Source of the DNA: Pisaster brevispinus
Lineage: Eukaryota; Echinodermata; Asteroidea; Forcipulatida; Asteriidae
Assembly: GCA_023634235.1 (NCBI GenBank)
Contig: JAMKCF010000008.1
Coordinates: forward strand, 10,000,176 to 10,064,175
Length of the DNA: 64,000 bases
Direction: 5' to 3'
How positions within the stretch are numbered: the first letter of the stretch is position 1; each line of letters begins with the position of its first letter. Made by a program: the position numbers and the translations under genes. Shown one piece after another: positions 25,501-34,219 of this stretch. Under the pieces are notes generated by a model. The model did not search any database, was not told where the DNA came from, and worked only from the letters and a program-made list of their open reading frames with translations.

Positions 25501-28500
25501 ATGTCGCCTTGATTGTCAGAATGGTGGTAGTATCAACCCCGATGCGTGTAAGTGTGACTGCCCTGCAGGATGGACGGGAACACTCTGCCAAAGTAAGCCT
25601 CATTGATTTTAAAAAAAATTATAGAAATTCCTATATTGGGGTACTTTTAAGGGAGATTTTTACGTGGTCTAGTTTTAAATGGTTATCATTGAACGATTTT
25701 TGAACTTGTTGAAAACTTTTGTTAAATTTGATAGATGTATGCAATAATACTCATCCATGGTGCGGAGACGGATGGCCCAAGCAATGGTGCTTCCTGGAGA
25801 ACGACGCTAACCCAGTAGAGCAGCTATGTCCAGCACTTTGTGGCGTATGTGGTAAGCTAAGGGGGTTTCAACCACAAATAATAACAAAATAAAATAACAT
25901 CAAATTAATAACAATAATCAAAAATTCAGATTTGGAGTAATGTTCTTTCGTATTGGAGTAATGTAGAGCAGATCAAGTATTTCGTCGTATTTTACACACA
26001 TGCCAAACAATCTCAGTTGACATGATATTTACTACATTTTGAACTCTAGAGTGTGGTGGTCCCGATTGTGTGAATGCTGGAGTCAAGAATCCAGATTCGT
26101 GTATGTGTGACTGTCCCAAACCATGGACTGGTGCATCTTGCTCAGGTAGGTGTCCCCATTATACTTATTCATTAAAAGAAGATCTAGCCACGTTTAAAAT
26201 GAGCTCCCCTATGCGATGTAGCTGACCAAATCAGATTGATGAATACAAACTGCAATAGACTAATGGGTCAGAAACTGCTTTGCATTCCGTAAGGGCCCAG
26301 GGGGCATGTCAACAATAATTATAGGGATAGTATTATTCTTATTATGATTCACCTTGACCCTGTGTCGGTTAAAATTATATTCCTTCAGATTTACGGAAAT
26401 TTTCGTTATTTGTGTGTTATTAAAGCCGTCGTAATACTTTTTTCTAAACAATCCCCTTTTATGTGTACGGTGTGTTGTTTAGCTCTGCTATTGTTGGTAT
26501 TAAGCGGCTTATTCTTGAAGCCAACTCAATCCACCATGGACAAGATTATTGGTTTAACACTTTGTTTTCTCGTGACTCATTTACAGAATGTAATATCCAG
26601 TGCGTACATGGTACAATGGATCATGCAAATTGTCAATGCACGTGTAATGATGGTTGGATGGGTGAATCCTGCTCAGGTACGTGAATATTGAAAGTTGGAT
26701 ATAGATACGGTTTTGAAATTAGTGATGGAGTTGTTTAGACCTAACGAACATGCTGTCAATTGAGAAAGTCATTAAGAATATCTATTGAATCTTGGTTCAA
26801 ACCTTAGATTTCATTGTTTTTAGATTTGTATTTTTTTTTTACAGAGCGCTGTGAAAATACCAACAAGGTGTTGTGCCATCGGGGTTGGTATCCTAATTGG
26901 TGTGATGAGGAACATCCATATGTACTCAAGTACTGCCAGGCTATGTGTGGCTTATGTAGTAAGTATCGTCCTCGAGCTAAGCAAACGCTATCCAGTTAAT
27001 ATTATGATGCATGACGAATGTAGCCATTTTTACAGCTTTATCAATGACCCTAATTCCAAAGATAACCGGCTATGATCTTTATACCTTAAAGTCATCATAA
27101 ACACGCAATCACAGTAACAAACCTATTTTGAATGTGCACACCGTGGCGGCTATTATTGCTGTACATACTGATTCAGGTCAGGGCTGCAAGGGTTCACACC
27201 TAATTTCATCCTTCCTTTGGTTAACATAGTTTATAATATGATGTATGATATGGAGGTGCAAATGAAGTACAGATAGTATTCATTGTAGTGACCGAATATA
27301 GTACCCGGAACATGGATGTTGATCCAGGGGTACCCCCTACCCTACAATTGAAACGTACACCCGTCCGTACGTGCCGAAAAGATACAGTATTGAAAATGTT
27401 CAATTCCACCCACGTGCTTCTTGGGGCCAGGGTCTCGGTTACAGTTTAGATGAGTAATAGGAAGGTCTACATACAATGAGCCTTATACTATGCCCAGTAA
27501 CGCCCCTTGTGCTATGTTCTGATAAGAAATACCTATGTAGTTTCCCACAAGCCATGAAACGATGTGACAGATAGAATCTTAGTCATCATATTGGGCCTAA
27601 TTCACGTGACGTCATCATCACAACTAATCTTAGTAGCGCCATTTTGGAAGTCGGTGTCCTTGTGTGGTAGTGTGAATCGGTGGTTGCGAGTGACATGCAA
27701 GGGGTCGCACTCCTTTCATATGATAGCTCACATTGGCGTAGAACCTGCATTGCTACAATTACATAAATGAACAATAACAAGAAAGGCACTAAGTAATCCT
27801 GTACCAATTAGGCCTACCTGAAAGCAATGTATCTGAATTATGTTGGTGATGACAAAAATGTAAATATCCACAAAATTCTGTCTGTATTTTAAAGCCGCAA
27901 ATTCAAGCAACGTTTAAAAGTGATCAAGTTTATACAGTTTTCCACACCGTGCTTTTGAGCATTTCAAAATAGAGAAACATTTGATACAAAATCAATTTTA
28001 CGTCCTATTGTTTCCTCACAGATCCTGTAATGTCAGCCGAACCAACCGGGGGTACGTACTATACCGATTACTCATTGTCAAGACTCTGTGTATGTGTTAC
28101 TGAGGCTAGGAATCTCAATTTGATTTGTTGTTATTCTCTGTTTTGTAGATTGTGATGTGACGTGTTACAATAATGGTGTTGTCAACCAGCAGACTTGTAA
28201 GTGTGAGTGTTTGGACGGTTGGCATGGAGAAGATTGTACAGGTGAGACACAATGTCATGTGCAGCAGACCTCATACCACATTTATCCTAACAATGTAATG
28301 GATTGTCAAATATGAAGAATCCTGTTTCACATATAACTGTTTGAGCATGTTTACACTTTATTTTAAATCTGTGCTATTTTCTTAATTGCAGTGCCATGTC
28401 AAGATGAGTTCCAATACTGTGAATGGTCAGATGCCATCATGTGTGAGAATAACGAAGATTTCGCTCTCAATTTCTGCCCGGTATCATGTGGCAAGTGCGT

Positions 28501-28543
28501 GCCCGACCCCAATTTACTCGGCGGTGCGACACGCCTGGTCTAA
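7244..28543 (+). CDS. Secreted CAP-domain protein with EGF-like and ShKT modules (14 coding exons)
   Basis: Joining 7244-7573, 17305-17457, 18575-18814, 20751-20875, 24413-24504, 24999-25028, 25500-25592, 25735-25851, 26050-26145, 26587-26676, 26845-26958, 28022-28051, 28149-28241 and 28392-28543 gives one open frame of 584 codons; every junction is GT-AG and every phase fits. Order: signal peptide (about 1-23), acidic segment to 110, CAP domain (about 135-285), Cys-rich hinge (298-323), EGF (324-354), ShKT (356-393), EGF (394-425), EGF (426-455), ShKT (457-493), linker, EGF (504-534), ShKT (536-575), short tail. CAP hallmarks seen are HNNYR, GQNLAYS, GHYTQIVWAHT and LLVCNYGPGGN. CAP proteins are extracellular (CRISP, GLIPR, Ag5, PR-1); ShKT modules occur in CRISPs, metalloproteases and venoms. 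The exact role is unknown; an extracellular defence, seminal or venom-like role is inference. Least certain is that exon 1, 9.7 kb upstream, belongs to the gene. Confidence 0.9.
7574..8417 (+). other. CAP intron 1, first part
   Basis: Begins GTAAGC. No further exon recognised. Contains small palindromes around CCATGG at 8139-8222. Confidence 0.6.
8418..10102. mobile_element. Non-autonomous hAT-like element with GTACTCG-rich ends
   Basis: Left end CAGTGTCGTACT and right end AGTACAACACTG are inverted (one mismatch in 12). Both subterminal zones are packed with GTACTCG/CGAGTAC words: 8427-8505 and 9925-10060. CAG-type ends plus subterminal repeats are typical of hAT elements. The 8-bp flanks (CCCTTGGG and ACCTTATC) agree at only four positions, so the target duplication is decayed or absent. 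No transposase frame. A 17-bp poly-G lies at 8732-8748. Confidence 0.7.
10103..11595 (+). other. CAP intron 1, middle part
   Basis: No exon or repeat recognised. Confidence 0.5.
11596..11734. repeat. 44-bp tandem repeat, three copies
   Basis: Units start at 11596, 11640 and 11684 with ATAGGCATATAACAGTATGG and differ only at one GAAAT/GAGAT site, so the triplication is recent. Confidence 0.97.
11735..12175 (+). other. CAP intron 1, before the heptamer array
   Basis: No exon seen. TTTATTTATTTTA low-complexity at 12052-12080. Confidence 0.5.
12176..13905. repeat. CACAGCT heptanucleotide array, about 247 copies
   Basis: 1,730 bp of the 7-mer CACAGCT, with no variant unit that I could spot. As 7 is coprime to 3 and the unit makes no stop, all three plus frames stay open and read SQLTAHS endlessly; this is not coding. 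It lies in CAP intron 1. Confidence 0.98.
13906..16887 (+). other. CAP intron 1, third part
   Basis: AT-rich, no exon or repeat recognised. Confidence 0.5.
16888..17132. repeat. CAAT/CAGT tetranucleotide microsatellite
   Basis: About 60 units, mostly CAAT, with a CAGT block at 16927-16971 followed by CAGC. It ends about 170 bp before the exon 2 acceptor. Confidence 0.96.
17305..17457 (+). CDS. CAP gene exon 2: start of CAP domain
   Basis: Acceptor tttgcttcag, donor ATG before GTAAGC, phase 0 at both ends, 51 codons. It contains MARMLVAMHNNYRRNV, the first CAP helix with the conserved His (H144) of the CAP pocket. The preceding VARQRPKTPVQVG is a linker. Confidence 0.92.
17458..18574 (+). 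other. CAP intron 2
   Basis: GTAAGC to TTTCAG; nothing else recognised. Confidence 0.6.
18575..18814 (+). CDS. CAP gene exon 3: CAP core
   Basis: Acceptor gtcctttcag, donor after ACACAG before GTACAC, 80 codons. It carries WDDDLESMAAEYAKEC (helix with the usual W and C), GQNLAYS, the SHWFNEKKNY strand and the start of the CAP signature, CGHYTQ. Pocket-equivalent residues appear to be D166, Q196 and H238, where many CAP proteins have E, E and H. Confidence 0.95.
18815..20750 (+). other. CAP intron 3
   Basis: GTACAC to TGTCAG. Two similar TTAATATATAGACTT words at 20645-20661 and 20710-20727. No gene. Confidence 0.6.
20751..20875 (+). CDS. CAP gene exon 4: end of CAP domain
   Basis: Acceptor ttttctgtcag, donor CCTGG before GTAGGT, phase 0 to phase 2. 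It reads IVWAHTKKMGCAMHSC then LLVCNYGP; with the split Gly codon this completes the second CAP signature. A 13-residue insertion-like loop (VLRDPLIDGASFK) lies between the strands. Confidence 0.95.
20876..22714 (+). other. CAP intron 4, first part
   Basis: Starts GTAGGT. No further exon or gene recognised. Confidence 0.55.
22717..23908. mobile_element. Foldback element made of opposed minisatellite arms
   Basis: Left arm 22750-23340 is a tandem array of GTCGTGCCTGTGAGCAAAGC (20 bp) and 21-bp variants (GAGCAAGTCC, GTGGAGAGGTCC ends). Right arm 23345-23875 is the same array in reverse complement. The outer ends are matched inverted repeats: TGGTGTTCTATAAAGGACAC at 22717 and its mirror ending GAACACTA at 23908, flanked on both sides by TA. 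The centre near 23338-23362 is itself a hairpin (CCGTCGTGC...GCACGACGG). No protein encoded. Confidence 0.93.
23911..24412 (+). other. CAP intron 4, last part
   Basis: AT-rich, ending in the exon 5 acceptor; nothing else seen. Confidence 0.55.
24413..24504 (+). CDS. CAP gene exon 5: Cys-rich hinge
   Basis: Acceptor tttctttctag, donor TTTGCA before GTAGGT; phase 2 in, phase 1 out. It encodes GNVNGHAPYQIG followed by CSLCASGLGNCKNGLC, the short Cys-rich tail typical of invertebrate CAP proteins after the GN.....PY motif. Confidence 0.92.
24505..24998 (+). other. CAP intron 5, with hairpin
   Basis: Has an 11-bp perfect inverted repeat CCGGAAGTGCA (24679-24689) and TGCACTTCCGG (24706-24716), and GGGTCA-rich words at 24556-24645. 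Confidence 0.7.
24999..25028 (+). CDS. CAP gene exon 6: 30-nt microexon
   Basis: Acceptor cttttctcag, donor GATGTG before GTAAGT. Phase 1 on both sides, coding SDCSLLDQGC, which supplies two more hinge cysteines. Frame is kept with or without it, so it could be skipped as a cassette. Confidence 0.8.
25029..25499 (+). other. CAP intron 6
   Basis: GTAAGT to TTACAG; nothing further recognised. Confidence 0.6.
25500..25592 (+). CDS. CAP gene exon 7: EGF-like module 1
   Basis: Acceptor tttattacag, donor CAAA before GTAAGC; phase 1-1. It reads ECRLDCQNGG, then CKCDCPAGWTGTLCQ: six cysteines in the C-C-C-C-C-GW-G-C EGF-like pattern. Confidence 0.93.
25735..25851 (+). CDS. CAP gene exon 8: ShKT module 1
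   Basis: Acceptor aaatttgatag, donor TATGTG before GTAAGC; phase 1-1, 38 whole codons. Six cysteines with the ShKT spacing ending CPALCGVC. The Lys-Tyr position used by potassium-channel-blocking ShK toxins appears to be Asp-Ala here, so channel block is not predicted. Confidence 0.93.
26050..26145 (+). CDS. CAP gene exon 9: EGF-like module 2
   Basis: Acceptor tttgaactctag, donor TCAG before GTAGGT; phase 1-1. ECGGPDCVNAG then CMCDCPKPWTGASCS: an EGF-like core with a PW in place of the usual GW. Confidence 0.92.
26146..26586 (+). other. CAP intron 9
   Basis: GTAGGT to TTACAG; no module exon found inside. Confidence 0.6.
26587..26676 (+). CDS. CAP gene exon 10: EGF-like module 3
   Basis: Acceptor ctcatttacag, donor CTCAG before GTACGT; phase 1-1. 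ECNIQCVHGTMDH, then CQCTCNDGWMGESCS. It directly follows another EGF exon, breaking the EGF/ShKT alternation. Confidence 0.92.
26845..26958 (+). CDS. CAP gene exon 11: ShKT module 2
   Basis: Acceptor tttttttacag, donor TGTA before GTAAGT; phase 1-1. RCENTNKVLCHRGWYPNWC then YCQAMCGLC: six cysteines with ShKT spacing. The dyad position reads Pro-Tyr. Confidence 0.93.
26959..28021 (+). other. CAP intron 11
   Basis: GTAAGT to CACAG. The longest intron in the EGF/ShKT part; I looked for another Cys-rich exon and saw none. Confidence 0.55.
28022..28051 (+). CDS. CAP gene exon 12: 30-nt linker microexon
   Basis: Acceptor gtttcctcacag, donor GGGG before GTACGT; phase 1-1, coding NPVMSAEPTG. No cysteine, so a spacer between ShKT 2 and EGF 4. 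Like exon 6 it is exactly 30 nt and skippable without a frameshift. Confidence 0.72.
28149..28241 (+). CDS. CAP gene exon 13: EGF-like module 4
   Basis: Acceptor ctgttttgtag, donor ACAG before GTGAGA; phase 1-1. DCDVTCYNNGVV then CKCECLDGWHGEDCT, six cysteines. Confidence 0.93.
28392..28543 (+). CDS. CAP gene exon 14: ShKT module 3 and stop
   Basis: Acceptor tcttaattgcag, then VPCQDEFQYCEWSDAIMC and FCPVSCGKC with ShKT spacing, a nine-residue tail (NLLGGATRLV region) and TAA at 28541-28543. The dyad position reads Asp-Phe. Confidence 0.93.
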
Positions 28544-31439
28544 ACAAAAAAATTGATTATGTCCATCGACAATCGTGGGCGTTACATTTGTAAGTTGAAG
28601 GTCTTTACAATAACAACACTGACAGATGACCATGGTGCCAGCAAACTCAAACATAATATTCCTAGCACGTTTTTGGTAGCTAATGGGTGGAAGGTTTGAG
28701 ATCTCATGGAAGGAGCAGCAAAATATAAGTTAAAAGAAAGAAAGAATCGAAATTGAATTGACTTACAGCTCAGCAATAACAATGGTAGCTCAGTTAAGAG
28801 CTTTAAAGCATTTAACTTGTATTTCCTACCACTTCCTTTATTTGTTCATTTCAACCACCCTTCTCAAGAACAGTTGTTAATTATTTTACGCTCGTATCTT
28901 TCTGGTTTCTTGAGCACAGAGATTGTGTGTTAGTTTGCTGGTAACGCAGACATGATCCACAGTGATGGTGTACTGACTGTTGTGTTGTGGAGTGTTGTAC
29001 ATGTTAATCAATTGAAGATAACTATTTTTGTGATTAGTATTAGCTGTCGCACGTACCAGTAATAAACGGATTCTGCACCGATGGACATCTTGTTAGGGTT
29101 GTTGGTTATGTCGTAATCAGCATCACTGTAGGCCTTACTGTCCAGGCCAACACCAACCAATCGAGCAAACATTTCAGGAAAAAAATACACCTGTCTCTCG
29201 TGCGTGTTTATTTATTGTGTAAAAATTATATAGAAAAGCAAAACGTTAAGTGTATAATTATATTTTCAAAAGTTGTGAAGCTATTATTTTATGATAATTT
29301 TATTTCTTAGTCACATATCACATTAGTAATTTAACTGAGAGGTCCTTTTTTATTGATGGAAAATATGGGATAGGCCTACAACAAATATTCAAGCAGCGAA
29401 GAAGCGTTAATAATTTAGGAAAAGGAAGTGTAACTCAAATTGTTTTGATTTGAACTTGTTCTTTATATTCTGGCTACCGGCATGGTTGCAACGCAAAACA
29501 GCATTGCATACCAAAACAGAAACGCTAGTCTGAAGCAGTTATTTGGTGTCATTTGTTTAGAAATGATCCTAATTCTAGTACTGATAGATTGTCGGTAATT
29601 CGAGAGTTGCACACAGTACCCTTTGGCATCAATGAGATGGGCGCAATCAGTAGGCCTATATTCATCGGTTTCGTTGTAGTTACACAGCGTGATTATGTAC
29701 GGCAGATTAATTGTATAATTTTATTCTTTGTATATAACGTCTTGTCTGATTCTGTACATTCGAACTCAAGGGAGGCCAACTCAGAACTCATTATTAATGT
29801 TTTCATATATCATAGCATAAACCATGTCCTATCTGTTAATAGTGTCTATTATATTACTGTTTATTATGGATCAATAAAATAGTACGAGATCTCATTACTT
29901 GATGCATATTTGGTTTGGTTTCACATCTCCCACATAGTAGGTGCTAACCCACAATGGAAATTCGCGCCAATGGAAGTGCCACAAAGTGAAAACCCGTATA
30001 CGACTGGGTTTGCATAATACTTGAACTTCCTCTTATTTTCATCGTTCATGACCTTGGTTGCAATCCCACCTCGAACTGAATTTGTGTACGGTGATCGGGT
30101 TTTCAGACACTACGCTTGATGCCCAAAAGGAAACTGCAAATGTATTACCTGTTACGTCTAGAAGTGAACATTTCTTCATCATCTGATGTCCTCATTGCCT
30201 CCAATGCAAGACACTACGGAGGATCCACCTGGCTTTACTTTAATATCTTGGGTCGGAATTGAGCAATTGAGGGGTCACAGGGGCCCAGACCACTGTGCAC
30301 ATCGTGTGTAACTTGAACCGCTATTGTAAACGACCATTATGGATGCACTTTCGTCTGTCATACCTCCCTGACCATAATGCATTCCACGTACAGTGTATGC
30401 TAACATGCAATTTTACTCATATTTCCTTAATTTGTTGCGTTCATGGGTTAGTTATTTTAATTGACAGACAGCTCTATTATTGGGTTATTATTGGAGAGGC
30501 GGAAATCTAAAGTTAATTGTGGGCAATGCATTTTTATCCGTGATCGGCCTGTGTTAAACTGATTTCTTTTGACAAAACCATTACAACCCGGCCACCTTTC
30601 ACCAGGGCCAGCATCTTGAGGGACGAACCAGGGGTGGGACGCTAGGAAGCAATTCAGAACTAATGCAATTTATGATATGTCAGTTGACAACTGTGAACCA
30701 ACTGAACCCAGGGTCACTGACTAAATTGACTGGTGGAATTCTAACCATTCTGTTCAGAAGCCTCAATATTAATTTACAAAGTGAAATCAGGGTCACTATA
30801 TGACCTCCTATTTTGATCAAAGGTCTTGGGTTCGAAAAGGAAAGAAGGATTTCGTGGATATGAGATTGGATGGAGTATCCGGTGGTAAAGGAGGCCGCTC
30901 GAGTCCGTGGGGACTTTTGCAAAGACCATCGCATTTTCATCCTTGCGGTACAATCTTTCTTAAAATAGGGGCAGATGGTCAATGGTCTATATAACTGTTT
31001 AATTTCATATAATGGCAGTCTAACGTCAATGTATGCCACGTACATTGTGGTGTACATGTACATGTACATGTGCATGTAACCATTGTGTTAGAAGGCTCTA
31101 TTACTCCGGGCGAACTTCAATTGTGCAGCACCGAAACATTTTCCGGGAAATGGTGCAATCGCATTGGACAAAGAAAGCTATTAAGAATCTAGGAACAACG
31201 CATCTCCAAACTGCAAATGTTATCTTGAATTTAGTGGGCACTTATCAATAATAAAGAGCTGAATATGATTTGGCGTCACCGGTAGTTCTTCAAATAAATC
31301 CCATATAGGCCTACACTGTTGTTTCAATAAGGGTGAATTTTGACTTAACAATTCAGGCAATTCGTGCAAATTCACAAAGGTGGCTATTGAAAAAATCACT
31401 AGTTGGAAAATAACTAGAATTTTCACCTTCAAACAAATA
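28544..31439. other. 3' flank of the CAP gene and intergenic DNA
   Basis: Presumed 3' UTR at first, then no gene. A CATGTA microsatellite at 31052-31077. Confidence 0.5.
29061..29066 (+). promoter_or_regulatory. Candidate polyadenylation signal for the CAP gene
   Basis: First AATAAA seen downstream of the stop, about 520 nt into the presumed 3' UTR. Another lies at 29873. Only transcript data can choose. Confidence 0.3.
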
Positions 31440-31560
31440 CTTACACCTTTTGTTTGTTTGTTTATTTATTTATTTACTTATCTATTTATTTATTTATTTT
31501 CCTCTTAATTAGTTAATTAAATTATTGATTTATTTATTTGTTTTATTTAAACCAGGGTAG
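31440..31560. repeat. TTTA low-complexity tract
   Basis: TTTATTTATTTA-type sequence with TTTG beginnings. Confidence 0.9.
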
Positions 31561-31640
31561 CCCCATCATCAGTGTCCAATGAACTCTTCTCCCTGGATAA
31601 AAAACACACGAATAAAAGACAAACCAGCTGAAAGCCATAC

Positions 31641-31730
31641 GTCATGTGACTGATGGAAGAAGTCATGTGACTGATGGAAGAAGTCATGTGACTGATGGAA
31701 GAAGGGCGCAAGGCTCCACGCCCTTCTTCC
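31641..31730. repeat. 21-bp triplicate ending in a perfect hairpin
   Basis: GTCATGTGACTGATGGAAGA(A) occurs at 31641, 31662 and 31683. The last copy runs into GGAAGAAGGGCG (31697-31708), mirrored exactly by CGCCCTTCTTCC (31719-31730). Confidence 0.95.
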
Positions 31731-33653
31731 AGGAACACAGAGTAGGGCCTACTCTTTTCTAGTAACAGAAGGCCATACGCAATCAAATGGCTCCTGACTG
31801 TAAACATGAAATTGCTGTGAAATATTTGATGCTCGAATTACATATATTATTTCCATTTTCAGGCAGAATTTAACCTCCCTATCATGACATAGTAATTGAC
31901 GCTCAGTGTCTACTTGCTGAGAAAACAGCAAACAAAGGCGAGGTGACACGGGTACCAACCGCATCTCTGGCCACAGCATTCGCGAATGGACACCAACCCT
32001 TAGTCTCAGAATAAAATGTTTTTGGATGAAAATGATCATAACCATTAATTTGAATGAAATCTTTTCTCACAATAGTCCCTTCTATCAACAGTGGTAGTGA
32101 TTTTTACCAAGTAAGTTTTTACTGTCGTTAGTTATTGAAGTACTTACCAATGTACGTAACCCTACATTTAATAGTAGTAGTACTACTACTACTAATAATA
32201 ATGGTAATAATAATAATGGTAATAAAACACATTAATCGCCTTAACGCAGAACCTCAAAGCGCTTACGAAAACAACGAAGCAAAATAGCTAAAGAACAGCA
32301 AAAACAACAAAGCAAGAATAAAAACACATACAAGAAGGTGAATGTCCTTGAAAGAAAAACACAAAAGATACGCCCTTTACCTGTAACTGTTCCTTTAGGT
32401 CTATACATCCATTTACTGGGCACACGACGAATACATAAATGAATGAGCGACTCATGTGTCATAGAATGCTAAGAAAGAATAAAGAAACACACACATCAAA
32501 CCACAAGTAATATTTGAACCTAAAATACCACGTCTGTCTGGCAAATTGTTGAACCATTGTGTCCGAATTGTAAGATGGTGTACTGAAACATATTACATGA
32601 TATTTCAGGTGGTCGTTAAAAATATCACAAGAATAAAGGGAATATAGGGTTGGTACAATGCGTCACTCGTCACCTGTGCGTCCGAATACGTTATTCCACA
32701 TAACTCATTGATGAGAAGCAGTTTGTACGCAGTGAGCGTCTATGGTACACAAACGAGAGCGATACCTTGTCATTGATGCGCAAGCGTGTAGGGCATGCAA
32801 ATCCAAACAATAAAAAACATGTGACCATGGGGTTGATAGTACGGTTGTTATTGGCAAGATGTCAACGTGATTTGGGAAGGCCTCGGTGATTAGGGTGGTT
32901 AAGGGCCGCTCCAAGTGGAAATACAGAACGGAGACGGGGGCGAGCCCATACCCACCGGGACATCAAAGGGGCGTGCTTAGGCGGAACATTTCGACAAAAG
33001 CATCCTTTGAGGTTAATGAGGGACTACTTCGAATTATTGAACCCCCTTTTCTGTTTATGTACTTCTTGCAAAACAAGTTAATTCAGACTATCTTACCTCA
33101 AACAGGGGAAATCTTTAGCAGGTTTACTTCTCAAAAAAGAAACGAAACGTTCGGTAACTCTTAACTTTCTGCATATTATAGAGTGGCATTTGAGCTACTG
33201 CTCTAGAAGTCCTGGAGGAACTTCAGCTGTAGAGGTCTCCACGATCACTCTCTCAGCGCCGCAGCTGGGACTTTTCCGGGAAAATGGGCGGGGTGGGGGG
33301 AATTCAGACTGAAAAAAGGTGGACAAGTCAAAACAAAAGTTAAGCAATATTATGACACACGTGTTTGTTTATTTTGGCATTATTGTTGATAATTTTTGTT
33401 CAATACAAAATATGAGTTATATATTATTCTTTAAATTCTCTGATTTATATGACATAACTGTGAAATTTTCAGTTGTGATTTTGTTTAAAATTTACTAATA
33501 AGAACTTTGTTTTATTTTGCCAGAACACTAAAAAAACGCATCTGTTTAAATGAATTATATAAAAGGGCAAACAATAAGGGGTAGTTCTACAGTGCAATTT
33601 GAGCAAGAATGATGTCACTTTACTATTGCTTGATGGTTTGTTGACTGATTGAC

Positions 33654-33687
<34 letters not shown>

Positions 33688-34219
33688 ATTGTGTGAACTA
33701 GTGATTTTGCGTTACCAATTTTCGGGAAAACTTTCTAGCCGTTTTAAACTACTATTTCCAACGTTCTGACATCGCGCATGGTCTGTCTGTGCGTGTTTTG
33801 GCGTTCGTGAACAGAAATAATGTTTCAAGTTGATAAGCTAATGAATTCTACATCCGGTCAATAATCTCATCTTGTCAGTTTCCGAACATGGAAACGAGGT
33901 ATCGGAACATGGAGAAGAACACATAAAAGCTTTGGTATTCGGAAAGAAATTACTTTTGGAACAGAAAATAACAAGGAAGCACCATCAGTTTTTTTAACTG
34001 AAGAAAACTTTTACTGAATGTCGGAATGTCCTTTTCCCAGTTACATGCGCAAGTGGTAGCACATGATCAGACTCTTTCAAAATGTCGGATAGAAACTTGT
34101 CGGCCAATATTGGAAGTCAAAATTGTGTGTAGTGTCAAAATGTCGTAAGCCTAGGCCTACTCTAAGAGTCCGAAACATTAAGTGGGTCCTCACGACAATG
34201 CTCATCGACCGTCTGAACA
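31731..34219. other. No gene recognised; two microsatellites
   Basis: TAG/TAA trinucleotides at 32166-32225 and GATT repeats at 33641-33690. Otherwise non-coding. Confidence 0.5.
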
